A stretch of DNA of 64,000 bases from Colletotrichum lupini (taxonomy: Eukaryota > Ascomycota > Sordariomycetes > Glomerellales > Glomerellaceae). Below the pieces are notes generated by a model. The model had not been told where the DNA came from. It ran no database searches and was given only the letters and a program-made list of their open reading frames with translations. Location: the NCBI RefSeq assembly GCF_023278565.1, contig NC_064676.1, positions 3,534,001-3,598,000 of the forward strand. Reading direction: 5' to 3'. Each line of letters starts with the position of its first letter. Position 1 is the stretch's first letter. Shown here piece by piece: positions 23,686 through 33,409 of the stretch. The position numbers were made by a program, and so were the translations under genes.

Positions 23686-23742
23686 GGGCGAGGATATTCT
23701 GCCAGCAGCTCCCGCTATTCTGCCACTAAGTGTGGCTACGGC
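23686..23742 (+). repeat. Left terminal inverted repeat of the hAT-like element
   Basis: About 57 bp. It pairs with 32965-33021 with two differences, both RIP-type (T for C, A for G) and on this side. The 9-mer ATTCTGCCA occurs twice within it, which may be a transposase-binding subrepeat. Confidence 0.85.
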
Positions 23743-25155
23743 CGCTACACGACCGCCGGTCTCGGGTATATACGTAAACTAGGCTCTACGTAATTAGTAT
23801 TTAAATAGATTAGACTAATTAAAGGCCGTTAATTAACTTATAGTTAATTAAATTATTTTAATAAAAAGTATAGTAATTAACGAATTAGCCTAATTCGACG
23901 TAATTAACGAAGTAGCTTAATTAATTACTTAATTAACTACTTAATTAATTATTAATTATTTTATATAGCTTATAGCCCGTAATTTAATAACTTCCTTTAC
24001 TTTAGCTTCGTACTCTATTTTAGCCTCGTACTTATTAACGAGTTTATTTGTTTTATTTTTTATTATAGGATTAATATTATAAGTATAATCCTCGTTAGTT
24101 AGATTTTATAATACGTTTAATTATATAAAATTATTAATTAATTAGGATCGCGACTTTATAAGCGTTAGTAGCTAATAAGCCCTTATAAAATTAATTATAT
24201 TATTATTAACTACGTTAGTTACTTTATTAATAATAGCTTTTTAATACTTCTATTATATTTTTATATTAAGCTCGTATATATTAAAATTCGTATAATTTTA
24301 AGGCTTTATTAAGTAGAAGTAGCCTTACTTAGTACTAAAAATATTATTAATAATAGCGGCGCTAATATAAGTATTACTTTTGCGCGTTTAGTAGCTTCTT
24401 TGTACTTAAATATAAAGGGCTCTTATTTAGAGGAGGTACTTTAATTAATAACTAGCTTTTTTAACTTATTTATTATAATTATTATAATACTTATTATAAA
24501 GCCCTATAAGTAACCCTCACCTCGGATTTATAAGGGATTAAGTAGGGGGATAGAAGTATTATTTTTAATAATAAGCTCTAAGCGTCGCTAAAACTAATAT
24601 AAATAGATCTTTTTTAATAATATTAAAGTACCGTCCTTAATATATTACTAAAGGACGTAGCGGTAAAGTAGCTTATAAGTAGTTCGAATTAAGTAGTATA
24701 TATACTTTTTTAATAGCTTCTTTAATAAACTTAAATTTAACTATTTACTTAATATATTAAGTTCTTATAAGAGTTACTTAAGGGTATTATAATATATATA
24801 TAAATATACTTTTTTTTAAAATAATCCCGTAATAATACTTGATACTTTAACCTAGCGACGGGTCTAATAAGCGCTAATTATAGCCGCTTAACCTATTTAA
24901 AAAATAATTAATTTATTAAATATAGTTTTAAAGTTACCCGTATAATAATAAACTCGTACTTTAATATTTATATATAAGGATTTAATAATTAACGTAGTTA
25001 GGTAACTAAAGTACCTAATTTAGTTAACTTAAATAAGTATAAGTTTCTTATATTATAACTTAAGCTAAGTATTAATAATATAATTAACTACTACTATAAA
25101 GTACTTAGTAATTTAAAATTTAAATAATTAGTTATAGTATATAGTTATTAATTAG

Positions 25156-25669
25156 TCTAGCACGTATAGCTTTAACGAGGTAATGCGGGATATTCTTATA
25201 AAGAATATAAAAAGTGAATATTCATATAGAAGCAAGAATATATGAATATAGGGGATATAAGCGTATATAAAAGAGGTTTTTGTAGTAAAGAGAGTAATAT
25301 AGTTAAATTACTATATGAGAAGTTGCTTGCTTAACGAAAGGTCTAGGTAGGCAAATACACGCCTATATATAGGCATAAAAACCTCTTACTAGAATATTCC
25401 ATTGCTTATTAATTATGATATAATTAATAAGCGTATACGTAAGTGAATGCGTAATCGTAGTACGTAATTCCGCCTCGAGTAAATTCCAGATTATTCAGTT
25501 ACCTTCCAGTACTTTCCATTGCTCACGTAAGCTTATATAAGCAGTATTGCTTACATAATCAATACCTATAATAATCTACAGAAATCGTAGATTAATATGG
25601 TATATAGTTTGCTTACGTAATATTGATAATAAGGCGAATAATAAGGTAAACAAAGTTACCTTCGTAACA
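25156..25669 (-). mobile_element. Solo LTR of the Copia family, reverse orientation
   Basis: 514 bp, the reverse complement of the LTRs at 26089 and 31506, with about ten scattered differences. It is flanked by the 5-bp duplication ATTAG (25151-25155 and 25670-25674). No internal sequence is attached. Lying 419 bases from the 5' LTR of the full element, it forms a large inverted repeat with it. Confidence 0.93.
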
Positions 25670-26088
25670 ATTAGCTATAAAGGAGATTATTTTAATTTAT
25701 AAGAAATTATTAAAAATAAGGGTTACGTATAACTATATTAGTCTCGTCCCTCGTAGCCGGGCTAAAGTAACGCCGGGTCCGGGCTAGTATATTAAAGTTA
25801 ATATATTAATAATAGAGTACGTATAGTACTACTTTAAATTAAGTATTATTATTAAGGGTATTAAGTAAAATAATCTCGTAATCCGTATACGTAACTTATA
25901 AAAAGGGAATTTTATAGGCCCGGAGTAATATTAATAACTAGTTAATAACCTAACTATAGTTAGCTTCTTTTTTACTAAATAGAAAGTAGCTCGTAACTTA
26001 GAAAGTATAACTATTATTAATTACTTTATAAATATTAAATAATAGTATATTAAATTAGTTAGTTTTATATATAGAATTTATTAATAGA

Positions 26089-26602
26089 TGTTACGAAGGT
26101 AACTTTGTTTACCTTATTATTCGCCTTATTATCAATATTACGTAAGCAAACTATATACCATATTAATCTACGATTTCTGTAGATTATTATAGGTATTGAT
26201 TATGTAAGCAATACTGCTTATATAAGCTTACGTGAGCAGTGGAAAGTACTGGAAGATAACTGAATAATCTGGAATTTACTCGAGGCGGAATTACGTACTA
26301 CGATTACGCATTCACTTACGTATATGCTTATTAATTATATCATAATTAATAAGCAATGGAATATTCTAGTAGGAGGTTTTTATGCCTATATGTAGGCGTG
26401 TATTTGCCTACCTAGACCTTTCGTTAAGCAAGCAACTTCTCATATAGTAATTCAACTATATTACTCTCTTTATTACAAAAACCTCTTTTATATACGCTTA
26501 TTTCCCCTATATTCATATATTCTTGCTTCTATATGAATATTCACTTTTCATATTCTATATAAGAATATCCCGCATTACCTCGTTAAAGCTATACGTGCTA
26601 GA
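26089..26602 (+). repeat. 5' LTR of the complete Copia element
   Basis: 514 bp, matching the 3' LTR at 31506-32019 with no difference seen. It is rich in short palindromes (for example TTATTAATTATATCATAATT followed by AATAA). The promoter and R region are expected here. Confidence 0.95.
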
Positions 26603-26618
26603 GGTTATGAGCCCAGTT
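26603..26618 (+). other. Primer-binding site, initiator tRNA anticodon-arm type
   Basis: GGTTATGAGCCCAGTT starts directly after the 5' LTR. Its complement contains CTGGGCTCATAACC, which looks like the anticodon stem-loop of initiator tRNA-Met (CAT anticodon) and not a tRNA 3' end. Priming by an internally cleaved initiator tRNA is known for Drosophila copia and yeast Ty5. Confidence 0.7.
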
Positions 26619-26925
26619 ATTATATAACTGAGGTTTTATTTACTTAAGTGAATATTATTCACTTATCCGAGCTCTTCTATTTTTATTTACCTATATCATA
26701 CCTATTATCATTTAGGTATATGCCTTTATCCGGTATATGCATATTCATATATTGAGATATCTTACTCCGCCCAAAATCACTTTTTCGAATTCGAAAATTC
26801 GAAATCGACCTTTATATTTAATAAAGGATTTATATATATAAAAAGGCAGACGAAGTGTAAGTCCTTTTTATACTATATACTTACTTTTATTAAATATCTA
26901 TTTATAAGAAAAAGAAGTCAAAATA

Positions 26926-27037
26926 GACTTTTTCTTATATATATTTTTAGACTTAAAATAAGTCTATTTTCAAGCTTAAAAACAAGCTTGAATTCTAAGC
27001 TTAAAGTAAGCTTATTTATACTAGGAACAATACTAGT
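26926..27037 (+). repeat. Row of short hairpins in the Copia leader
   Basis: Five inverted repeats follow each other just before the gag-pol ATG: ATAAGAAAAA../TTTTTCTTAT, TAGACTT/AAGTCTA, TTCAAGCTT/AAGCTTGAA, TAAGCTTA-type arms near 26996-27014, and ACTAG/CTAGT at 27020-27037. They are direct neighbours. They could serve RNA packaging, dimerisation or translation control; this is inference. Confidence 0.6.
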
Positions 27038-27073
27038 ATATATTTATATTATATATATTCTAAAATATATATA

Positions 27074-30000
27074 ATGGCGGATATTATCAAGGCAATTACA
27101 GGCTGCCTTATGCCTGAAAATCAACGCCTAAAAGGTAGTCAAAATTGGACTACTTGGCTTTCTACTCTTCATATTTATCTTCGACTTTTGAAATTAAATA
27201 CCTATTTCGAAGTTGAAAACGAATATGAAAATATTACTGAAGAGCAAAAAACCCAATCCTTATTATTAATAAGGCAAAATATTCAACCTGAGCCTCTTTC
27301 ACTTATTTTTGATCAAATTGATCCAAAAGAGGCTCTTAATACCCTTAAAGCATCCTATGAGGGTACAGGACCAGTTCTACGTCAACAATTATACCTCGAA
27401 TTCCACGCTATTAGATTGGAGCATTTTAATAGCTTAAATGAGTTTATTAGCTCATTTAAAAGCTATATTTCCAAATTAAAAAGCGTAGGAGCTATTATTG
27501 AGGATATAGACCAAAAAACGGTCTTTATATCAGCCCTAACTAATATCTTTCCGATTTGGGCTGATCGTCAAAGGTCTAATTTAAGACTTAAAGAGCCCCC
27601 TACTTTAGAGGCTCTTATTACGGATATATTAGACGAAAATAGGAGAGAAATCGATACTCCTATGTCTAGTAATACTATTAAGAGTAATAAATACTCTCGA
27701 AATAAGTATAATAAGTCTAAGACTTATTATAAGCAAAATACCAACCCAAATACCAACCCAAATAAGCCCTCAAATTACCCAAATAAGCCCTCAAATAAGC
27801 CCTCATATCAACCCAAACCAAACCAACCCCGAAACCAGCCCCGAAACCAACCAAACCAGCCCAATCTTTTTACGAAAAACCAACGCCCACATGGAGATTT
27901 GAACCCTCAGCCCTTACAATCAAGGAATTATATGGTTAGTGGTTCCGACCACTATACCATAGACCCACTTGATGAAAATTATCAACCTTTTCTCCCTCAT
28001 ATATTACCCAACTCGACTCCAAATGATAATTTGGGCCTTTCGGGAGAAAATACCAATAATTCGGCTAATATGGGCACAAATACAACTGAAAGGTGGTTGT
28101 ATGATACGGGTTCAACAGTCCATATTACTAATAGTATGGATTTATTCGAAAATTTCGATAATAGGGACAATTTACCCCCTATTCGAACCGGAGCTGGCCC
28201 AGTTTACCCACAGGGTATTGGGGACTTAATTTTACCTATCTATTTACGGGGTAAAATTATACCTATAAGGTTAAAAAATACCTTATATATTCCAGAATTC
28301 CCACTTAATATCTTTTCAGGTATATTACACTACAAAAATGGTGGATATATTGAAAAGAATTATTTAGTGGATTCTGAGGGCAATGTATTTGCTTATTTGG
28401 ATTTCAAAAGGCATGGATTTTTCCTTAATATTGCTTGGAAAAATCGAAGGCCTACTACAGGGTACCAACAAAACGATTTGGACCCTAAAAATCAGTATTT
28501 GGATCTAAAAAATATTTTAGAATCCATTCAAAATTCTCTTCATAATATTACTATTAATAATAGTAATATAGAGAAAAATACTGATTATTTATCTGAAAAT
28601 TCAGATAATCAGGCCTATTCAATCACCCAGGAATGGCACGAAAAATTAGGTCATCCTTCTTACCCTTATTTATTAAAAACTGCGAAAATAACTAAGGGAA
28701 TTCCTTTAGACAAATTAAAGGAAAAAGACCTAAATTGCCCGAGCTGTACTACAGCTAAGTTAACTAGGCAACAGCCTAAAATTAACTATAATCGGGCATT
28801 ATTTCCACTAGAAAGGGTCTGTATTGATACAGTTAAAATTACCCCTACTACTATTAGTGGAAATAATTACGCTATTCCGTTTACGGATGATTTTACTGGT
28901 TTTCGAGATGTTGAATTCTCAAAAACCAAAGAGAATATAATTAATATTCTCAAAAACAAACTGGAATTTTATTTTAACCAGTTTAATTCCTACCCTAAGT
29001 ATATACGCTTAGATAATGGTACGGAATTCAATATAGGGGAATTATTACCCTATATTAACGAAAAAGGCATTATTTTAGAGCCTTCCACGCCCTATACGCC
29101 CGAGCAAAATGGTATAGCCGAAAGGACTAATAGGGCCCTTATCGAAAAGGCTAGAACTATTTTATTAGCAGAGAAATTACCCCTATATTTATGGGACGTA
29201 ATTTTGAAAGAATTAACTAAATTAGTTAATTTTACCGCTAATATACGCCTTGAAAAGACCCCTATCGAGGCTTTTCTCGATTATTTCTTCCCAAAAAGAA
29301 ATAATAAGCCGGATTTATCTAATCTAAGAAAAATCGGCTCTAGGGTACTTATTTATTACCCTACTCAAAAGCGAGTCACTTCGAATAAAATGTATACCTA
29401 TACTCAAAATGGTATATATTTAGGAAAAGAAGGTAATAATATATATGTTATATATTGCCCTTCTAATCCTTTTCGATCTCGATTATTACGGACTTCGCAT
29501 ATTCGATTTATTCAAAATAATAGAATAGAGGGGGTAGAAAGCGTAAATCCTCCTTTATATTCTAAAATTTTTGATAAAATCGAAGATATTCAGGAAATAC
29601 CTTCTAAAATAGAGGTATTAATTCCCAAATTATCTGAGGAAGAAAAATCTAAATATAAAGATTTTACTCAGAGTATTACCCTACCTCCAGAGCCTAATAC
29701 ACTAAAACAGGCTCTAAATAGCTCAGAAAAATCAGAATGGTTAAAAGCTATATATTCTGAGCTAGAGGTTATTATTAAAAAGGGTACTTTATTAGCTATA
29801 GACCCAAATAAGGTCTATAAAGCTAATAAAAATCCACTATCTACTAGATGGGTCTTTAAACGAAAAATCAATATTAATACTGGTAATATTGATAAATATA
29901 AGGCCCGATTAGTAGTTAGAGGCTTCGAACAACAGTATGGAGTCGATTATTTCCAAACTTTTGCTTCTGGAAGTAATCCTACTACCTATAGGGTACTTAT

Positions 30001-31321
30001 AGCCCTATCTGCCCCTTTAAACTGGCATATACACCAAATTGACGTTATTGGTGCCTTTTTAAATGGGGATTTATTAGAAGAGGTATATATAGACCCTTCT
30101 AATATACCTTTAACTGAATTTTTTGAAAAATACCCTAATTTAAATACTATAAATTGGGATAAATCAAAAAATCAGTTATTACAGCTTTTAAAAGCCTTAT
30201 ATGGGCTCAAACAAAGCCCTAGACAATGGCAACTAAAGCTGAAGTCTATTTTTAATAAAATAGGCTTTTTACCTCTAAAATCCGATGAGGCTACCTATTT
30301 CAACCAGGATTTCAAAAATCCTGCTTTTATTGTTACCCACGTCGATGATTTCCTTATATTTAATAAAAATATTAAATATATAGAGGAAATTAAGGGTAAA
30401 ATATCGAAATATATCGATATTAAAGACCTAGGCGAAGCCTCGAATTTCCTAGGCGTCAAAATTACTAGAAATCGGTCTAATAAGACTATTTCTCTCTCTC
30501 AAAGTCATTATATTAAGGAAATTCTTAATAATAATGATTTTTCCAAAGCTAAAATCACTAATATACCTATAAATCCGGGTATATTAAATAGTGATTTAGG
30601 GAACGAAAAAGATGACTATTTACCTTCAAAAGAGCTATTAAAGACCTACCAGCACCTAGTAGGATCTTTAATGTACGCTATGGTTGTGACTAGGGCTGAT
30701 TTAGCTTTTTCAGTCTCTTTCGTCTCCCAATACCTCCATAAGCCCACTATTTACCTACTTAAGGTAGTAAAAGGTATTTATAGATACCTTAGTGGCACTA
30801 TTCACTATAATATTACCTATAATGGTAATATTGGGCCTGTAGAATTAGTAGGCTATACTGATTCTAACTGGGCCGGGTGTAAAAGTACTAGAAAATCAAC
30901 TTCTGGGTACTTATTTACACTAAATGGAGGTCCGATTAGCTGGAAGTCTAAAAAACAGTCTACTATAGCACTTTCTACTACAGAGGCTGAATTTAATGGA
31001 CTTCAGGAAGCTATTCGGGAAGCTATTTGGCTTCAGAATTTATTATCGGAAATAGGTTATCAAGTTAAACCTATTACTATTAAAACCGATAATAATGGGG
31101 CATTATCTCTTGCTTATAATCCTGAATATCACCAAAGGACTAAGCATACTGCCCTATATTATTATTATACTCGACAGGAAGTAGAAAAAGGGAATATTAA
31201 AGTAGAATATCTCCCTTCTACTATAATGCCTGCCGATGGGTTAACAAAACCCTTACCTCGGGTTAAACATAAGGAATTCGTTAAGCTAATAGGCTTAAAC
31301 GATCCTAATAACCCTATTTAA
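27074..31321 (+). CDS. Copia gag-pol polyprotein
   Basis: An open frame of 1415 aa. Gag (UBN2-like) covers about residues 1-195, then an Asn/Pro/Lys/Gln-rich stretch (about 200-275) stands where a CCHC zinc knuckle is normally found. The protease has Asp344 in YDTGS. The integrase has the zinc-binding pairs His522/His527 and Cys555/Cys558 and the DD35E triad Asp585, Asp647, Glu683. Reverse transcriptase (RVT_2, about 880-1150) shows RWVFKRK, KARLVVRGF, ALYGLKQSPRQW and HVDDFLIF (Asp1091, Asp1092). RNase H follows (STTEAEF, KTDNNGALSL) and ends with TKHTALYYYYTRQEV and ADGLTKPL. All catalytic residues are present and no stop or frameshift is seen. Codon use is far more AT-rich than in host genes. 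Confidence 0.96.
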   Translation: MADIIKAITGCLMPENQRLKGSQNWTTWLSTLHIYLRLLKLNTYFEVENEYENITEEQKTQSLLLIRQNIQPEPLSLIFDQIDPKEALNTLKASYEGTGPVLRQQLYLEFHAIRLEHFNSLNEFISSFKSYISKLKSVGAIIEDIDQKTVFISALTNIFPIWADRQRSNLRLKEPPTLEALITDILDENRREIDTPMSSNTIKSNKYSRNKYNKSKTYYKQNTNPNTNPNKPSNYPNKPSNKPSYQPKPNQPRNQPRNQPNQPNLFTKNQRPHGDLNPQPLQSRNYMVSGSDHYTIDPLDENYQPFLPHILPNSTPNDNLGLSGENTNNSANMGTNTTERWLYDTGSTVHITNSMDLFENFDNRDNLPPIRTGAGPVYPQGIGDLILPIYLRGKIIPIRLKNTLYIPEFPLNIFSGILHYKNGGYIEKNYLVDSEGNVFAYLDFKRHGFFLNIAWKNRRPTTGYQQNDLDPKNQYLDLKNILESIQNSLHNITINNSNIEKNTDYLSENSDNQAYSITQEWHEKLGHPSYPYLLKTAKITKGIPLDKLKEKDLNCPSCTTAKLTRQQPKINYNRALFPLERVCIDTVKITPTTISGNNYAIPFTDDFTGFRDVEFSKTKENIINILKNKLEFYFNQFNSYPKYIRLDNGTEFNIGELLPYINEKGIILEPSTPYTPEQNGIAERTNRALIEKARTILLAEKLPLYLWDVILKELTKLVNFTANIRLEKTPIEAFLDYFFPKRNNKPDLSNLRKIGSRVLIYYPTQKRVTSNKMYTYTQNGIYLGKEGNNIYVIYCPSNPFRSRLLRTSHIRFIQNNRIEGVESVNPPLYSKIFDKIEDIQEIPSKIEVLIPKLSEEEKSKYKDFTQSITLPPEPNTLKQALNSSEKSEWLKAIYSELEVIIKKGTLLAIDPNKVYKANKNPLSTRWVFKRKININTGNIDKYKARLVVRGFEQQYGVDYFQTFASGSNPTTYRVLIALSAPLNWHIHQIDVIGAFLNGDLLEEVYIDPSNIPLTEFFEKYPNLNTINWDKSKNQLLQLLKALYGLKQSPRQWQLKLKSIFNKIGFLPLKSDEATYFNQDFKNPAFIVTHVDDFLIFNKNIKYIEEIKGKISKYIDIKDLGEASNFLGVKITRNRSNKTISLSQSHYIKEILNNNDFSKAKITNIPINPGILNSDLGNEKDDYLPSKELLKTYQHLVGSLMYAMVVTRADLAFSVSFVSQYLHKPTIYLLKVVKGIYRYLSGTIHYNITYNGNIGPVELVGYTDSNWAGCKSTRKSTSGYLFTLNGGPISWKSKKQSTIALSTTEAEFNGLQEAIREAIWLQNLLSEIGYQVKPITIKTDNNGALSLAYNPEYHQRTKHTALYYYYTRQEVEKGNIKVEYLPSTIMPADGLTKPLPRVKHKEFVKLIGLNDPNNPI

Positions 31322-31390
31322 CCTATATTATACCCCTAATATAGGTATTTATTTTCCTTATATTTTTATGAATACTTTAAGGAAAATACT

Positions 31391-31462
31391 CTAGGGTACC
31401 AAAAGATTGTTCTAGGGTACCAAAAAACTATTCTAGGGTACTAGAAATCTACTCTAGGGTAC
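31391..31462 (+). repeat. Four 21-bp repeats upstream of the 3' LTR
   Basis: CTAGGGTAC recurs at 31391, 31412, 31433 and 31454, an exact 21-base period, with partly conserved A-rich filler. The block lies between the gag-pol stop and the purine tract. Confidence 0.9.
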
Positions 31463-31505
31463 TTGGTTAGCTATTTCAACATAGCTAATAAGGCAAAAGA
31501 GGGAG

Positions 31506-32019
31506 TGTTACGAAGGTAACTTTGTTTACCTTATTATTCGCCTTATTATCAATATTACGTAAGCAAACTATATACCATATTAATCTACGATTTCTGTAGA
31601 TTATTATAGGTATTGATTATGTAAGCAATACTGCTTATATAAGCTTACGTGAGCAGTGGAAAGTACTGGAAGATAACTGAATAATCTGGAATTTACTCGA
31701 GGCGGAATTACGTACTACGATTACGCATTCACTTACGTATATGCTTATTAATTATATCATAATTAATAAGCAATGGAATATTCTAGTAGGAGGTTTTTAT
31801 GCCTATATGTAGGCGTGTATTTGCCTACCTAGACCTTTCGTTAAGCAAGCAACTTCTCATATAGTAATTCAACTATATTACTCTCTTTATTACAAAAACC
31901 TCTTTTATATACGCTTATTTCCCCTATATTCATATATTCTTGCTTCTATATGAATATTCACTTTTCATATTCTATATAAGAATATCCCGCATTACCTCGT
32001 TAAAGCTATACGTGCTAGA
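31506..32019 (+). repeat. 3' LTR of the complete Copia element
   Basis: 514 bp, preceded by the purine tract AAAAGAGGGAG and followed by the ATAGA duplication. Confidence 0.95.
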
Positions 32020-32858
32020 ATAGAATATCTAGATATTATTGAAGTAGGGAAATTGCGGTAGTAAGTACGATAAATAAGCTTATAATATAGCCCGCGTCGT
32101 TATGTTAAAAATAGTACTAGTACTTTATTAAATCGTATAATTAGTTAAATAACTACTTAATAAGGGTATTACTACCTAATTCGTTATAGCAGTAAATAGT
32201 TAATATATTAAGTATATTACGGGTAATAATACTATGATAATTATTACTTTTTAATTATAAGCTCGAAAGGATTTAAATAGGTTAAATACCCTTATTTTAT
32301 TAGTTAATAATTTAGTTTTTTTTATTACGTAGTAGCGCGCGGTAGTAATACGTAAAAGCGTTAGTATTACTAAATAAGTAGTTATAGTAGTTATAGAAGT
32401 TATTAATAATAGAACAAAAGAGCTAATTATTATTTAAAAAGCTAGTAGCGATTTATTAATAGTAGTTTATAAATAAAGTCGAGGATTTATAACGCTTATT
32501 TAAATAAGTTAACTTTATAAAATATTACTATTTTTAATTATAACGCGGGTTATAAATATAATAATAAATAATAGTAATTAGCGCCCTAGCAGAGGGCTTA
32601 TATTAAATAATTTAGACTACGAAGTTAGCTTTATAAGTAGCCTCGTTAAATACTACTCTAGCTTTAAGTAAGCTAGAGAAGCGCTAGTTATAAAGTAAGT
32701 AATTATACTTTATATAATTATAATTATTATAATCGATAGTATATTAGTAAATAAAAGGATCGTTAACTTCGTAATTATTCTCTTTTTATAGTATATTAAT
32801 ATTAAGAATAGTTTTAATTAATGGCAGTAGCGACGGCGAGGTTAACGAAGTAGTGGTT

Positions 32859-32935
32859 ATAGGTAGGTAGGTAGGTAAGTGGGTGGGTAGGTAGGTAAGT
32901 GGGTAGGTAGGTAGGTAAGTGGGTAGGTATGGGCA
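32859..32935 (+). repeat. GGTA/GGTAAGTG-type simple repeat
   Basis: Runs of GGTAGGTAGGTAAGTGGGTAG units inside the right end of the hAT-like element, next to its inverted repeat. Small open frames across it on the minus strand are products of the repeat. Confidence 0.85.
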
Positions 32936-32964
32936 GCTGGGCTCCGTGGTCGGAGGTAGGGCCT

Positions 32965-33021
32965 GCCGCAGCCACACTTGGTGGCAGAATAGCGGGAGCT
33001 GCTGGCAGAATATCCTCGCCC
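32965..33021 (-). repeat. Right terminal inverted repeat of the hAT-like element
   Basis: Reverse complement of the left end with cytosines intact. Followed at once by the second ATAATCAA copy at 33022-33029. Confidence 0.85.
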
Positions 33022-33409
33022 ATAATCAACGGTTATGCTGCTTGGGCCGGGTGCTTGACTTTGAGGACCCAGCTGAGTGTCGTGAATCCTAGTCATGCAG
33101 GTAACATGCATGGTGCACCAATAGCGTCGCTTGTCACGCTGCATCCAAGCCAATAGTCACTTACCATAATTGGCACGATAGCTTGTGTGTTCTCCATTAT
33201 TTCTGACTGTCACAGCTACTTGGTCTCTACTCTTCAACAGGGTTGATATCAGAACATGGGCCGGGAACCCAACATCGAACTTGCATCAGGAACCAATTTC
33301 AGGGGATAACACTCATTAGATGCATTACATAGTACTATTACTATACTAAATGCGACATGGGTATTCACTTTGAAGTTTCAACGCTCCTTGCTTTGCGAAT
33401 TGCAATGCC

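Larger units (their letters stand above)
26089..32019 (+). mobile_element. Complete, potentially autonomous Ty1/Copia retrotransposon
   Basis: 5931 bp with all required parts: two 514-bp LTRs (TGTTACGAAGG..CGTGCTAGA), the 5-bp target duplication ATAGA (26084-26088 and 32020-32024), a primer-binding site right after the 5' LTR, one uninterrupted gag-pol frame, and a purine tract (about 31495-31505) before the 3' LTR. The LTRs read as identical by eye, so insertion was recent. It is AT-rich but not RIP-broken, unlike the hAT-like element it sits in. The LTR end CTAGA departs from the usual TG..CA rule but is fixed by three copies and two target duplications. Confidence 0.95.
23686..33021. mobile_element. 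hAT-like DNA transposon, RIP-mutated, with nested elements
   Basis: A 9336-bp unit bounded by inverted repeats that start GGGCGAGGATATTCTGCC at both ends, flanked by the perfect 8-bp duplication ATAATCAA (23678-23685 and 33022-33029). Eight-base duplications are typical of hAT elements. Removing the nested full Copia element and the solo LTR leaves about 2.9 kb, a normal hAT size. The remaining body (23.75-25.15, 25.68-26.08 and 32.03-32.85 kb) is AT-saturated with stops in all frames. I could not recognise the transposase, so the superfamily rests on the duplication length and the size. Confidence 0.75.

Noticed and set aside
32786..33153. Minus-strand frames rich in PTYLPTYL
   Set aside because: Translation of a GGTA-type simple repeat.
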